Shown: piece after piece, positions 34,961 through 44,594 of the stretch
Layout: each line of letters opens with the position of its first letter
Position numbering within the stretch: the stretch's first letter is position 1
Assembly: GCF_900465355.1 (NCBI RefSeq)
Contig: NZ_LS483254.1
Span: 930,001 to 994,000, forward strand
Direction of reading: 5' to 3'
Length of the DNA stretch: 64,000 nucleotides
Source of the DNA: Candidatus Bipolaricaulis anaerobius
GTDB lineage: Bacteria > Bipolaricaulota > Bipolaricaulia > Bipolaricaulales > Bipolaricaulaceae
The notes under the pieces: model-generated
Told to the model about the DNA's origin: nothing
Database searches by the model: none
The model's input: only the letters and a program-made list of their open reading frames with translations
Translations under genes and position numbers: made by a program

Positions 34961-35991
34961 CGATCAACGGATTCGGACGAATCGGACGGATTGCCCTCCG
35001 CATCATCGCCACGGGCGGATGGCCGGTAGAGGTGGTGGCGATCAACGACCCGTTCCTCCCGGCCGAGACGGCAGCCCACCTCCTCCGCTACGACACGGTA
35101 TACCGGCGGCCCCCGTTCCCGATCCACGTCGAGGGCGAAGCGCTCATCGTGGATGGACGGAAGATCCCGTTCCTCGCGGAGAAGGAACCGGGGAACCTCC
35201 CGTGGGCGAAGCACAAGGTGGACGTGGTCATCGAGTCGAGCGGGGTGTTCACCGATCCCGACAAGGCGGAGGCGCACCTCAAGGCGGGCGCGAAGCGGAT
35301 CGTCCTCTCCGCCCCCCCCAGCGGGCCGCGCAAGGGCGAGGTGCTGCAGATCCTGTGGCGGGTGAACGAGGGTCAGTTCGCGGAGCGGGGGAAGCCAGCG
35401 ATCGTGTCCGCTGCCTCCTGCACCACGAACTCGCTCGGGCCGGTGGTGAAGGTCCTCCACGAGGCGTTCGGGATCGAATACGGGTTCCTGACCACCGTCC
35501 ACGGCTACACCGCAGATCAGCGCCTCGTGGACGCGCCCCACAAGGACCTTGCGCGGGCGCGGGCCGCGGCGGCGAACATCATCCCCACCTCCACCGGGGC
35601 GGCGCGGTCCATCCCCGCCATCTTCCCCGATCTCGCGGGCAAGCTCGACGGGATCGCGATGCGCGTCCCCGTCCCCGCGGGCTCGGTGTCGGACTTCGTG
35701 GCGAAGTTGCGGAAGCCCCTGCCGGGGAAGAGCGCCAAGGAGGCGGCGGCGCTCGTGAACAAGGCGTTCCACGCCGCAGCGCAGACGCCCCTCGGGGAGG
35801 CGATGGCCGTTGAGGACGACCCGATCGTGTCGAGCGATGTCATCGGCCGGAACCATTCGTCGGTCGTGGCCACGAGCTACACGATGGTCCTCTCCGACCG
35901 GCTGGATGTGGTGAAGGTCCTTGCGTTCTACGACAACGAGTGGGGTTATGCGGCACGTCTCATCGATGTGGCGAGGTTCGTCGCCTCCTAG
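34945..35991 (+). CDS. gap: Glyceraldehyde-3-phosphate dehydrogenase
   Basis: 348 residues. NAD-binding starts with [13 protein letters not shown]; the Asp in VVAINDPF favours NAD+. The active-site cysteine is in [12 protein letters not shown], the histidine in TVHGYTADQ, followed by [20 protein letters not shown] and the C-terminal [13 protein letters not shown]. It performs the reversible oxidation of glyceraldehyde-3-phosphate. Its start lies inside the pdxT end, with AAAGGAGAG as ribosome binding site. Placement beside pdxST is notable because both use glyceraldehyde-3-phosphate. Confidence 0.97.
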   Translation: MAARVAINGFGRIGRIALRIIATGGWPVEVVAINDPFLPAETAAHLLRYDTVYRRPPFPIHVEGEALIVDGRKIPFLAEKEPGNLPWAKHKVDVVIESSGVFTDPDKAEAHLKAGAKRIVLSAPPSGPRKGEVLQILWRVNEGQFAERGKPAIVSAASCTTNSLGPVVKVLHEAFGIEYGFLTTVHGYTADQRLVDAPHKDLARARAAAANIIPTSTGAARSIPAIFPDLAGKLDGIAMRVPVPAGSVSDFVAKLRKPLPGKSAKEAAALVNKAFHAAAQTPLGEAMAVEDDPIVSSDVIGRNHSSVVATSYTMVLSDRLDVVKVLAFYDNEWGYAARLIDVARFVAS

Positions 35992-36706
35992 AACGGCGCG
36001 GGCCGCGGCGGGGGCGGTGGGGCTCCTATTCCGGCCGGTCTGTTTCGTGTGCGAGGAGCCGGTACCGGATCTCGCCCCGCTCTGTAAGGCGTGTACGGAT
36101 GCACTCCCTCGCTGGGAGGGGGCGATCTGCCTCGTGTGCGGGATGGGGATCGAAGAGGGGTTGGACCTGTGCCGGGCGTGTGCCGTCGCGGGGCGGAGCT
36201 ACGCCTGGGCCCGCACGATTGGGCCCTACGAGGGGACGTTGCGAAGAGCGGTCCAAGCCCTGAAGTACGAGGGGGAACGCGCCCTCGCCCGACCCCTCGG
36301 GCGGCTCCTCGCGGCCGCGCTGGACGACGTCCCTTCCGCAGAGCTGACCACCGTCACCTGCGTGCCGCCGGACCCGCGCCGCCTGCGAGAACGGGGGTAC
36401 CACCCCGCCGAGCTCCTGGCACGGGAGGTGGCAGCGACGTTGGGGATACGGTTCCGCCCCCTCCTCGCGAAGCGACGTCCGACCCCACCCCAGGTGGGGC
36501 GCCCCCGTGCCGAACGGGAGAAGGCGATGACCGGCCTCTTCTCCGCCCGCGTCCGCGGCGAGGGGGAAGCCGTCCTCGTGGTGGACGACGTGATCACGAC
36601 CGGCGCTACCGCCTCCGAGGCAGCGCGGGCCCTCGGGGAAGCCGGGTTCGGGGAAGTCGGCGTCCTGGCCTGTGCCCAGGCCGTGCCCGGGAGGGAGGGA
36701 TACTAG
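35966..36706 (+). CDS. comF: ComF family phosphoribosyltransferase-like protein
   Basis: 246 residues from ATG 35966. The N-terminal zinc ribbon shows four Cys pairs (CFVC, CKAC, CLVC, CRAC), followed by a phosphoribosyltransferase domain with [20 protein letters not shown] and the PRPP loop [17 protein letters not shown]. ComF homologues aid single-stranded DNA uptake during transformation; in other lineages the role is unclear. No ribosome binding site is seen before 35966; a GTG at 36017, 25 bases after the gap stop, is an alternative start that keeps all cysteines. Confidence 0.9.
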   Translation: MWRGSSPPRTARAAAGAVGLLFRPVCFVCEEPVPDLAPLCKACTDALPRWEGAICLVCGMGIEEGLDLCRACAVAGRSYAWARTIGPYEGTLRRAVQALKYEGERALARPLGRLLAAALDDVPSAELTTVTCVPPDPRRLRERGYHPAELLAREVAATLGIRFRPLLAKRRPTPPQVGRPRAEREKAMTGLFSARVRGEGEAVLVVDDVITTGATASEAARALGEAGFGEVGVLACAQAVPGREGY

Positions 36707-37308
36707 TGGAGTTCAAACGACTCGTGGTGGGACCACTGCGCACGAACGCGTACGTCCTGGTGGCGGACGGCGAGGCCGCGGTCGTGGATCCGGGCGACGC
36801 TGCGCCGGACCTCGCTGCAGCGTGGGACGGCCATGCGGTGCGGTACATCCTCCTCACCCATGGGCACTTCGACCACGCCGACGGGGCCGAGGCGATCCGC
36901 GCCCGCACCGGCGCCCCCATCCTCTACCACCCCGACGAGGTGGGCTCGTTTTGGCTAACGGGCCGTCAGCCTCCTCCCCTCGCGCGTCCCCTGGCCGAGG
37001 GCGACCGCCTCCCCCTCGGGGACGAGGAGCTCGTCGTGTGGCACCTCCCCGGCCACTCCCCGGGATCGGTCGCCTACCTGTGGGAGAAGGGGAAGGTGGC
37101 GATCGTGGGCGACGTCCTGTTCGCCCGGTCGGTGGGACGGTCCGACCTGCCCGGCGGCTCGTGGGAGGCGCTGTCGAAGTCGCTCCGCCGGCTGCTCAGC
37201 CTGGACGACACGTGGCAGGTCCTGCCCGGCCACGGCCTGACCACCACCATCGGCCGGGAGCGGGAGCGGAACCCCTACCTGGAGGGCCTTGGCGATGCCG
37301 AGCGTTGA
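36706..37308 (+). CDS. MBL-fold metallohydrolase (glyoxalase II-like)
   Basis: 200 residues. The metal motif is LLTHGHFDHAD (THxHxDH), followed by LPGHSPGSVAYL, GDVLFARSVGRSDLPGGSW and VLPGHG. This is the short glyoxalase II-like branch. The substrate is probably a thioester or similar, but unproven. GTG start overlaps the comF stop by one base and is preceded by GGGAGGGAGG. Its last 14 bases overlap dnaG. Confidence 0.92.
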   Translation: MEFKRLVVGPLRTNAYVLVADGEAAVVDPGDAAPDLAAAWDGHAVRYILLTHGHFDHADGAEAIRARTGAPILYHPDEVGSFWLTGRQPPPLARPLAEGDRLPLGDEELVVWHLPGHSPGSVAYLWEKGKVAIVGDVLFARSVGRSDLPGGSWEALSKSLRRLLSLDDTWQVLPGHGLTTTIGRERERNPYLEGLGDAER

Positions 37309-38998
37309 CGTCGAGGAGGTGAAGTCGCGGGTCAACATCGTCGAGCTCATCGGGCGGTACATCACCCTCAAACCCTCCGGCCAGAGGTTCAAGGGCCGCT
37401 GCCCGTTCCACCCCGACGACACCCCCTCCCTCCTCGTCTCCCCGGATAAGGGGCTCTGGCACTGCTTCGGCTGCCACGCCGGTGGCGACGCGATCGGGTT
37501 CCTGATGAAGATCGAACGGCTATCGTTTCCCGAGGCCCTGTCCCGCCTGGCCCGCGAGCTGGGGATCGAGATCCGCACCGCGGGAGGAGAGGGCAGGGCG
37601 AAGCTCCTCCAGGCAAACGAGCAGGCAGTCCAGTACTTCGCCCGCGAGCTACGGAGGCCCTCGGGGAAGAAGGCCCGCGACTACCTCCTCGGCCGGGGGC
37701 TGGAGGAAAAGGTGTGGGAGCGGTACAAGCTCGGCTACGCCCCGGAGGGCTGGGATGGGCTCCTCCGCACCCTCGGTCAGGTGGGGGTGGATACGCTCCG
37801 CGATTTAGGGCTGGTTGTGGCCGGCGAGAGGGGCTACTACGACCGGTTCCGGGACCGGGTCATGTTCACGATCGGCGATGATCAGGGCCGCCCCGTGGCG
37901 TTCGCGGGCCGGAGCTTCGCCGGCGATCCCAAGTACGTGAACATCCCCAATACGTCCCTCTTCACGAAGGGGACGCTCCTGTACGGACTCGATCTCGCCC
38001 GGGACGCGATCCGCTCCGCCGGCCGCGCCGTCCTCGTCGAGGGGTATACGGACGTGATCAGCCTCCAGACGGCGGGGATCGGGGAGGCGGTCGGCTCGAT
38101 GGGCACCGCCCTCACCGACGCCCAGGCCCGCCTCATCGCTCGGCACGCGGACCAGGTCGTGATCGCCTACGACCGCGATGCGGCCGGGGAGGCCTCGGCC
38201 CTGCGCGGGCTCGTCATCCTCCGCGCGGCCGGGCTCAGGGTGGCAGTGGCCGTGCTCCCGCCGGACGAAGACCCGGATTCCCTCGTCCGCGGCCAGGGGG
38301 CCGATGCGGCGCGGGAGGTCCTCGCCCGGGCGCTCCCGTTCCATCGTTTCTTCGTCGAAGCCATCGCCAGTCGGCACGACGTGGCCACGGTGGAGGGCAA
38401 GGAGCAGGTCCTCGTCGAGGCGAAGACCTTCTGGCCCGAGATCCGCAGCGTCCCCCTCCAGCACGAGCTCGCCCGCGAGCTCGCCGCCCTCCTTTCCCTG
38501 CGCGAAGAGGAGGTGTGGGGCTACCTCCGCGGCGAGGCCCGCGTGGCCGTGCCCAACGAAGAGCGGCCCCGGATCGGGCCGGAGGAGATCTTCCTCCATT
38601 TTCTCGTCGCGGGGAAACTACCGGAGCGGGTGCTTGGCGACCTTGACCTCGCCGAATTCCGCCCCGAACACCGCCCGATCGTGGCGAAGTGGGTGGAGCT
38701 CTGGCACGGGGGCGAACGGCCGACCGCCAGCAGGCTGGCGAGCGAGCTCCCCCCCGATTCGGTGCAGGTCCTGACCCAAGTTGCCCTCCTCGACCTCCCG
38801 TTCTCGAACGAGGCGCAGGCCATCGCCGATGCGGAGACCCGCTTCCTCCACCTTCCGCGCCTGAACCGACGGTTGGATGAAGCCCGCCGGCGCCTCGTCG
38901 AGGCCGAGACGGCCGGCGATGCGGACGAGGTGCAGAGGCTCAACGCCGCGTTGCAGGCGCTGTGCCAGGAGCGCCTCCGGTTGATGCGAAGGAGGTGA
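37295..38998 (+). CDS. dnaG: DNA primase
   Basis: 567 residues. The CHC2 zinc finger reads CPFHPDD...[16 protein letters not shown]. The TOPRIM core has [16 protein letters not shown] and [15 protein letters not shown] DnaB-binding C-terminal region follows. It makes RNA primers at the replication fork. ATG 37295 was chosen (GGAGGG 8 bases upstream) rather than TTG 37289. It is followed after 2 bases by rpoD, the conserved dnaG-rpoD core of the macromolecular synthesis operon. Confidence 0.96.
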   Translation: MPSVDVEEVKSRVNIVELIGRYITLKPSGQRFKGRCPFHPDDTPSLLVSPDKGLWHCFGCHAGGDAIGFLMKIERLSFPEALSRLARELGIEIRTAGGEGRAKLLQANEQAVQYFARELRRPSGKKARDYLLGRGLEEKVWERYKLGYAPEGWDGLLRTLGQVGVDTLRDLGLVVAGERGYYDRFRDRVMFTIGDDQGRPVAFAGRSFAGDPKYVNIPNTSLFTKGTLLYGLDLARDAIRSAGRAVLVEGYTDVISLQTAGIGEAVGSMGTALTDAQARLIARHADQVVIAYDRDAAGEASALRGLVILRAAGLRVAVAVLPPDEDPDSLVRGQGADAAREVLARALPFHRFFVEAIASRHDVATVEGKEQVLVEAKTFWPEIRSVPLQHELARELAALLSLREEEVWGYLRGEARVAVPNEERPRIGPEEIFLHFLVAGKLPERVLGDLDLAEFRPEHRPIVAKWVELWHGGERPTASRLASELPPDSVQVLTQVALLDLPFSNEAQAIADAETRFLHLPRLNRRLDEARRRLVEAETAGDADEVQRLNAALQALCQERLRLMRRR

Positions 38999-39000
38999 GG

Positions 39001-40059
39001 ATGCCCGACGACCCGGAGATCGTTCCCCCCAACCTGCCTGAACCGGGGACGACAGAGGAGGAGGAACTCACCGACCTCATCCCCCTCATCGCTGAGCTCG
39101 CCGACTCCGAGCCGGAGGAGGAGCCGGTGGAGCGGGGCCGCGACCCGGTGCGCACGTACCTCCGCGAGATCGGCCGCGTCCCCTTGCTCACCCGGGAGGA
39201 AGAGGTGGAGCTCGCCCAGAAGATCGAGGCGGGTACGGCAGCGCTGGAGGAGCTCGCCCAGGGGGTCGCGGATCCGGAGCGAAAGCGCGAGCTCGAGCGG
39301 ATCCTCCACGAGGGGGAGGCGGCACGGGAGAAGCTCGCCGTGTCCAACCTGCGGCTCGTGGTCTCGATCGCCAAGCGCTACATGCACCGCGGGCTATCGT
39401 TCCTCGACCTCATCCAGGAGGGGAACATCGGGCTCATGCGGGCGGTGGAGAAGTTCGATTGGCGCAAGGGGTACAAGTTCTCCACCTACGCCACGTGGTG
39501 GATCCGCCAGGCGATCACGCGCGCGATCGGGGATCAGGCGCGCACGATCCGCGTCCCCGTTCACACGATGGAGGCGGTGCAGGAGCTGAGCCGGCTGCGG
39601 CGGGAGTACATCCGCGAGCACGGGGGGCCGCCGAGCTACGAGCAGCTCGCTGAGCTCCTCGGAACGAGCGTGGATCGGGTGAAGAAGATCGAGCAGGCCG
39701 CCGCGTTCACCACCTCGCTCGAGCGCCCGCTGTCCGACGAAGATGATGACACCTTAGGGGATTTCATCGCCGATGAGACGGCGCAAGACCCGGCCCAGGA
39801 AGCGATCCGGGCCCGGCTGCGGGACGAGTTGCGGGAGGCGCTGGCCGAGCTCGACCCGCGGGAGAGGGAGATCCTCGAGCTGCGCTACGGCCTCCTCGAC
39901 GGCCATCCCCGCACGCTGAAGGAGGTGGCGAGCCAGTTCGAGATCACCCGGGAGCGGGTGCGGCAACTCGAACTGAAGGCGCTGGAGAAGCTGAAGTACC
40001 CAGCGCGGCACCAGTTGCTCCGTTCCCTACGGGAGCTCCTCCTCTCCGAGGAGGCATGA
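39001..40059 (+). CDS. rpoD: Primary RNA polymerase sigma factor (sigma-70)
   Basis: 352 residues. After a short acidic N terminus without a full region 1.1 come region 1.2 ([20 protein letters not shown]), region 2 ([49 protein letters not shown]), region 3 and region 4 ([34 protein letters not shown]). It recognises -10/-35 promoters for housekeeping genes. A strong GGAGGTGAGG precedes ATG 39001. The ATGA overlap with miaA couples them. Confidence 0.96.
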   Translation: MPDDPEIVPPNLPEPGTTEEEELTDLIPLIAELADSEPEEEPVERGRDPVRTYLREIGRVPLLTREEEVELAQKIEAGTAALEELAQGVADPERKRELERILHEGEAAREKLAVSNLRLVVSIAKRYMHRGLSFLDLIQEGNIGLMRAVEKFDWRKGYKFSTYATWWIRQAITRAIGDQARTIRVPVHTMEAVQELSRLRREYIREHGGPPSYEQLAELLGTSVDRVKKIEQAAAFTTSLERPLSDEDDDTLGDFIADETAQDPAQEAIRARLRDELREALAELDPREREILELRYGLLDGHPRTLKEVASQFEITRERVRQLELKALEKLKYPARHQLLRSLRELLLSEEA

Positions 40060-40973
40060 CGGTCCTCCTCCTCGTTGGGCCCACCGCGGCGGGGAAGTCG
40101 GAGGTCGCGGTGGCGGTGGCGGAGGCGGTGGGAGGGGAGATCATCTCCGCCGATGCCCGGGCCATCTACCGGGGCTTGGAGATCGGGACGGACCGGCCTC
40201 CCCGAGAGGTCCTCGCTCGGGTCCCACACCACCTCGTCGGCACCCTCGACCCCTGGGAGCACTACGATGCGGCCCGGTTCCGTGCGGACTGCGAACGGCT
40301 TGTCGCCGAGATCCAGGGCCGCGACCACCGGGCGATCATCGTCGGCGGGAGCACGCTCTACGTGCGGGCCCTCACCCGCGGGCTCTCCCCCGGGCCGGCC
40401 GCCGACCCGGAGCTCCGGGCGGAGCTCGCCCAGCGCCCCACCGCGGAGCTCCGGGAAGAGCTTGCACGCGTGGATCCGGCGTCCGCCGCCCGGATCCACC
40501 CTGCAGATCGGGTGCGCCTCGTCCGCGCGGTGGAGGTGCATCGCCTCACCGGCCGGCCGCTTACCGCAGCGTGGGGGAGCGAGAAGGCGTTCCCGTGGCC
40601 GCTCGTCCCGGTCGGGCTCACCGTCGAGCGCTCGGAGCTCGGGCGGAGGATCGAGGCCCGTGTGGCGCGGATGCTCGCGGAAGGGCTGATCGAGGAGGCA
40701 CGGCGGCTGTGGAACCTCGACCTCCCCTCGGATGCCCCGGCCGTACGCACGATCGGGTATCGGGAGCTCTTCCCCTACTTCGCCGGGGAGTACGACCTCG
40801 ATGAAGCGCGGCGGCGGATCGTGCGGAACACGAAGGCCTACGCACGACGCCAGCTCGCGTTCTTCCGCGCCGAGCCGCGCGTCCACTGGCTGGACGTGAC
40901 CGGCCGCCCGGCACCTGAGGTCGCAACGGAGGTCATCGCCCATTGGCAGGCTGCGGAGTCGGGCCTAGAATGA
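40056..40973 (+). CDS. miaA: tRNA dimethylallyltransferase
   Basis: 305 residues. The P loop is [15 protein letters not shown], then [20 protein letters not shown] (usually SADSRQVYRGL; the Gln is replaced here), [36 protein letters not shown] and RRQLAFFR. It adds the dimethylallyl group to A37 of tRNAs that read UNN codons. ATGA overlaps on both sides place it in the middle of the operon. Confidence 0.94.
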   Translation: MTVLLLVGPTAAGKSEVAVAVAEAVGGEIISADARAIYRGLEIGTDRPPREVLARVPHHLVGTLDPWEHYDAARFRADCERLVAEIQGRDHRAIIVGGSTLYVRALTRGLSPGPAADPELRAELAQRPTAELREELARVDPASAARIHPADRVRLVRAVEVHRLTGRPLTAAWGSEKAFPWPLVPVGLTVERSELGRRIEARVARMLAEGLIEEARRLWNLDLPSDAPAVRTIGYRELFPYFAGEYDLDEARRRIVRNTKAYARRQLAFFRAEPRVHWLDVTGRPAPEVATEVIAHWQAAESGLE

Positions 40974-42532
40974 AACCCGTGCTGAAGGTGTTCACTGCGG
41001 AAGCGATCCGAACGCTCGACCGCCGCGCCGCCGAGCACGGGGTGGCCCCGCTCCTCCTCATGGAGTCGGCCGGACGGGGGGCCGCCGCGGAGATCAGCGC
41101 CTGGAACCGTGGCCTCGCCACCGGCCGCGTCCTCGCCGTGTGCGGGAAGGGCGGAAACGGCGGCGACGCCCTGTCCGCGACGCGGTGGCTCGGGCTCGCC
41201 GGGGCCGACGTACAGGCGGTCGTCCTCGGGACCCCCCACGGTCCCACCGCTGAACAGGAACGTGCATTCCGCGCGTCGTTCCCGGACCGACTCGTTGCCA
41301 TCCGCCGCGCGGCTGAACTCAACGTGCTCCGCACGAGGATTGCTGAGGCAGATCTCGTGCTGGACGGGATCCTCGGGATCGGGCTTGCCCAGGGGGCGCG
41401 CGGTCTGGCCCGGGGGGCGATCGAGATCGTCGTCGCCTCCGGCTCCCCGGTGGTGGCGCTCGACCTTCCATCGGGACTGGTCGCCGACTGCGGCGCCGTC
41501 CCCGGCCCGGCGGTGCGGGCCGAGCTCACGCTCGCCATGGGGGCGCTGAAGCCATGCCACCTCCTCCCCCCCGCGGCGGGGCTATGCGGCGAGGCGCGGG
41601 TGGTGGATGTCGCCTACCCCCCGTCGGTGTGGGATGAGGTGAGCCCCGTAGCGCACGTCGTGGACGCGTCGTTCTGTGGTTCCCTCCTCCCCCGCCGGCC
41701 GCGGTTTGGCCACAAGGGGACGTTCGGGAAGATCCTCGTGGTGGCGGGCGCGGTGGGGATGGCCGGCGCGGCCGCCCTCTGCGCCGAAGGGGCGCTCCGC
41801 GCCGGTGCGGGCCTCGTCCACGTCCTGTGTCCGGAGCCCGTGTTCCCGATCGTGGCAGCCCTCCTGCCAGAAGCGCTCGTCCACCCCGGCCGGGCCGCGG
41901 ACGGGATGCTCTCCCCTGAGGCGGCCGCGGAAGCGGTGCGGCGGGCTCAGGAGATGGACCTCGTCGTGGTCGGCCCCGGCCTCGGGCGGGGTCCCGGCCC
42001 CAAGGAGGTGGTGCACGCGCTCGTTGCGTCCGGGGTCCCGCTCGTCGTCGATGCCGATGCCCTGTTCGCCCTCGCCCAGGACCCGTCGCTCCTGCGGGCG
42101 GGGCATGGGGAGATCATCCTCACCCCGCACGTCGGCGAGTTCGCCCGCCTCGCGGCCGTGGATCCGGACGAAGCCATGTCGGACAAGATCCGCTGGGCAC
42201 GGGGGATGGCCAGAAGCTCGCGCGCCACGGTGGTCCTCAAGGGGCCCCCCACGGCCGTTTCCGGCGGCGGGGACGTGTACCTCACCACGACCGGGAACAC
42301 GGCCCTCGCCCACGGCGGTTCAGGCGATGTCCTCGCCGGGATGATCGGGGGCCTCTGGGCGGGCGGGGCAACGCCTCTCGCCGCAGCGGTTGTGGGGGCC
42401 TACGTCCATGGCCTCGCTGCCGAGCTCGCCACCGCCGGCGCCTCGGAGCGGGCCGCCCTCCCCCGCGACGTGGTGGGGTCCCTCCCGTGGGCGTTCGCCT
42501 CAATCGAGCCCGAGCCTCGCCGGGATTCATGA
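40970..42532 (+). CDS. nnr: Bifunctional NAD(P)H-hydrate epimerase / ADP-dependent dehydratase
   Basis: 520 residues. The N half is the YjeF_N epimerase (TAEAIRTLDRRAAEHGV, GKGGNGGDALSATRWL, LDLPSGLVADCG). The C half is the ribokinase-like dehydratase (FGHKGTFGKILVVAGAVGMA, VVVGPGLGRGPG, LTPHVGEFARL, and GNTALAHGGSGDVLAGMIGG). It repairs damaged NAD(P)H hydrates. Starts with ATGA overlap on miaA and ends with ATGA overlap on tatD. Confidence 0.96.
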   Translation: MKPVLKVFTAEAIRTLDRRAAEHGVAPLLLMESAGRGAAAEISAWNRGLATGRVLAVCGKGGNGGDALSATRWLGLAGADVQAVVLGTPHGPTAEQERAFRASFPDRLVAIRRAAELNVLRTRIAEADLVLDGILGIGLAQGARGLARGAIEIVVASGSPVVALDLPSGLVADCGAVPGPAVRAELTLAMGALKPCHLLPPAAGLCGEARVVDVAYPPSVWDEVSPVAHVVDASFCGSLLPRRPRFGHKGTFGKILVVAGAVGMAGAAALCAEGALRAGAGLVHVLCPEPVFPIVAALLPEALVHPGRAADGMLSPEAAAEAVRRAQEMDLVVVGPGLGRGPGPKEVVHALVASGVPLVVDADALFALAQDPSLLRAGHGEIILTPHVGEFARLAAVDPDEAMSDKIRWARGMARSSRATVVLKGPPTAVSGGGDVYLTTTGNTALAHGGSGDVLAGMIGGLWAGGATPLAAAVVGAYVHGLAAELATAGASERAALPRDVVGSLPWAFASIEPEPRRDS

Positions 42533-43323
42533 ACCTGTTCGACACCCACGCCCACCTCGACTTCCCCCCGTTCGATCGCGACCGCGCGGAGCTCCTCGCC
42601 GCGCTGCGGGTGGAGGGAGTAGCGGTCCTCAACGTAGGGGTGGACCTCCGGTCGTCGGAGGCGGCCCTCGAGCTCGCCCGCCGGCACGGGCACGTGTTCG
42701 CCTCCAGTGGGCTCCACCCCCATGACGCGAAGGCGTTCACCCCTGAGCTAGAGGCGCGACTGGCGGGCCTCCTCCGCCAGGGGGCGGTGGCCGTCGGCGA
42801 GTGTGGGCTCGACTTCTACCGCGACCTCTCCCCGCATGAGGTCCAGATCGAGGCGTTCCGGTCCCAGCTCCGGCTCGCCAAGCGGCTCGCCCTCCCAGTG
42901 ATCCTCCACGAGCGGGCGGCGTGGGATCCGTTCCTCCAGCTGCTCCGCGCGGAGCGGCCGCCCCGCGGGGTGGTGCACGGGTTCGGCGGGGACGAATCCC
43001 GGGCCCAGGAGATCGTGGGCCTCGGGCTCCACCTCGGCATCGGGGGCCCCCTCACCTACCGCCGGAACGACGCCCTCCGCCAGGCCGCCGCGGCGATCCC
43101 TCTCGAGCGGATCCTGCTCGAGACCGACTCGCCCTACCTCCCGCCCGAGCCGTTCCGCGGCCAGCGCAACGATCCGGGGAAGGTGCGCCCGGTGGCGGAG
43201 CGGCTCGCCGCGCTGCGGGGGATCCCCGTGCCCGAACTCGCGGAGGTCACGTGGGAAAGCGCGTGCCGGCTGTTCTCCGTGCATCCCTCGTTCGGGCCAG
43301 CGCCGGCCGGTCACGGAATGTAG
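42529..43323 (+). CDS. tatD: TatD family metal-dependent hydrolase
   Basis: 264 residues. The HxH pair lies in LFDTHAHLDFPPFD, followed by GLHPHDA, AVGECGLDFYRD, ILHERAAWDPF, HGFGGDE and the C-terminal LLETDSPYLPPEPFRGQRN. TatD proteins are metal-dependent 3'-5' DNases or tRNA-processing quality factors. The last gene of the long operon; its final 13 bases overlap a broken radC on the other strand. Confidence 0.94.
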   Translation: MNLFDTHAHLDFPPFDRDRAELLAALRVEGVAVLNVGVDLRSSEAALELARRHGHVFASSGLHPHDAKAFTPELEARLAGLLRQGAVAVGECGLDFYRDLSPHEVQIEAFRSQLRLAKRLALPVILHERAAWDPFLQLLRAERPPRGVVHGFGGDESRAQEIVGLGLHLGIGGPLTYRRNDALRQAAAAIPLERILLETDSPYLPPEPFRGQRNDPGKVRPVAERLAALRGIPVPELAEVTWESACRLFSVHPSFGPAPAGHGM

Positions 43324-43622
43324 CCCTGCTCGCGCAGCGAGGTGTGATTCGTCTTCGTCACGATGATGTGGACGAGGACCTCGATCCCCAGATCTTCCCC
43401 GCCTCGACGAGCTGGCGGGGGGGGGCGAGGTCGTCCCCGCTCCACCGCGCGAGCTGCGGACCGGCGTCCTCCAGGCGCGCTTGGGCCAGCTCGACCGCGC
43501 TCTTCCCCCTCGTCCCGGTGCGGATGAGGACGGCGAGGAATTCGGCGTCCGACAACGCCTTGGGACCCGCGGGCGCGGAGCTTCTGCGGCCGATCCATCT
43601 CCGGGAGGTCCTTGATCCCCAT
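43311..43622 (-). pseudogene. Broken radC (UPF0758/JAB) gene
   Basis: Reading from 43622, MGIKDLPEMDRPQKLRARG begins the RadC N terminus, then the frame shifts by one to PKALSDAEFLAVLIRTGTRG and KSAVELAQARLEDAGPQLA. The frame changes again after a large internal deletion to the C-terminal GIEVLVHIIVTKTNHTSLRE and its QGYIP tail. The catalytic JAB metal motif is lost. RadC-like genes often travel with mobile DNA. It lies between tatD and a decayed RAYT transposase. Confidence 0.85.
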
Positions 43623-43665
43623 CGTAGCCCCCTGCCCCCAAATCGTAGCCCTCCGCCCGGCTCAT

Positions 43666-44099
43666 TCACCCCGAAACAATAGCGCAGAGACAGATCTCAC
43701 AGTACGACGGCCCCGCCTCGCGCCTCTCTCGCCGACGGCTGACCGTGGCGTACTGGAGGCCCAAGGCCTCGGCGATCTCCTTGAGGGTGTATCCGCGGCC
43801 TCCACCACGCAGGACGTGCCCCAGCCGGTTGTTCCGGCGGTTGAAGCCCGGGGGGTAGGCCCCGTTGAGGACCTGCATCCCCTGGGATTGGTTGAGCGCG
43901 TCTGCACAGGCCGGTGACAGTGGTTTGGCATCAAACAGGAGGCGTGACAGATCCAGTTGTACCGTGTGACGACGTCCTCCAGGACCTTCAAGAAGCTCAA
44001 CCGGTCTTCGTCGTCCAGGAAGATATCTTGGCGGTCATTACCACGGCTTTTGATGTGGCACACCGCGCCCTCATATTCGATGCGTAACGGGCGTGCCAC
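43666..44099 (-). pseudogene. Decayed REP-associated tyrosine transposase (RAYT)
   Basis: The N terminus is intact (MARPLRIEYEGAVCHIKSRG, DRQDIFLDDEDRLSFLKVLE), with the HUH motif in SCLMPNHCHRPVQ. A frameshift follows; the continuing reading is QVLNGAYPPGFNRRNNRLGH, and after a deletion that removes the catalytic tyrosine it resumes at RGYTLKEIAEALGLQYATVS. It cannot be active. RAYTs mobilise small palindromic REP elements. Confidence 0.9.
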
Positions 44100-44120
44100 A
44101 CGCCAAGTGTGTCGCGCCTA

Positions 44121-44145
44121 ACACCAAAGGTGAAGACCTGACCCC
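44121..44145 (+). repeat. RAYT end motif, left copy
   Basis: ACACCAAA, two variable bases, then TGAAGACCTGACCCC. Its reverse complement directly precedes the RAYT start at 44099. The same motif in opposite orientation is at 45352-45377, where it contains the stop codon of a second RAYT remnant. Confidence 0.75.
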
Positions 44146-44158
44146 TTCACTTCACTGG

Positions 44159-44464
44159 ATGGAGTCGTTCTGGGCCCACTTTAAGGGGGAGAACGTGTCG
44201 CTGTTTCTAGACGCGGCGACGTTGGAGGAGCTGGAGTGGGTGATCGGGAGGCAGATGGACTACTACAACTGCGAGCGCAGGCACTCTAGCCTTGACTATC
44301 GATCGCCCATGGAGTATCTTGTAAATATAGGGTTTATCCCCGAAACGGTAGCGGAAAACGGGGGGGGTAAAAGTGGTTCCGCCACAGGGGCGCAGGGCCG
44401 GCGTGCCCGAACGGCTGTGGTGAATTCTGGTTGCCGGAGGAAGATGATGACGAGTGAAATGTAA
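44159..44464 (+). pseudogene. IS3-family transposase C-terminal fragment
   Basis: MESFWAHFKGENVSLFLDA and YNCERRHSSLDYRSPMEYL are the end of an IS3 OrfB, carrying the last DDE glutamate (MESFW). Everything upstream (orfA and the first two aspartates) is missing. The fragment then reads on into unrelated sequence to a stop at 44464. It represents the part of OrfB that the remnant at 6856-7629 lacks. Confidence 0.85.
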
Positions 44465-44494
44465 GGAGGTACAGTCTAAAAGGAGGTAATACCA

Positions 44495-44560
44495 ATGCTC
44501 AAGCTAGTCAAGTCCAAACAAACCCGTTGGGAAGAACTGGAGGCCAGAAAGCAGTCTTAG
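44495..44560 (+). CDS. Possible 21-residue small ORF
   Basis: ATG at 44495 is preceded by a perfect AAAAGGAGGTAATACC ribosome binding site. The peptide is very basic and acidic (MLKLVKSKQTRWEELEARKQ, ending in S) and would form an amphipathic helix. It lies directly upstream of another AAGGAGG and the AT-rich gene at 44595, so it may be a leader peptide or a small protein. No family known. Confidence 0.4.
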   Translation: MLKLVKSKQTRWEELEARKQS

Positions 44561-44594
44561 AAGGAGGTTTTCCGCATGGCTGTTTTGCTGGGTT

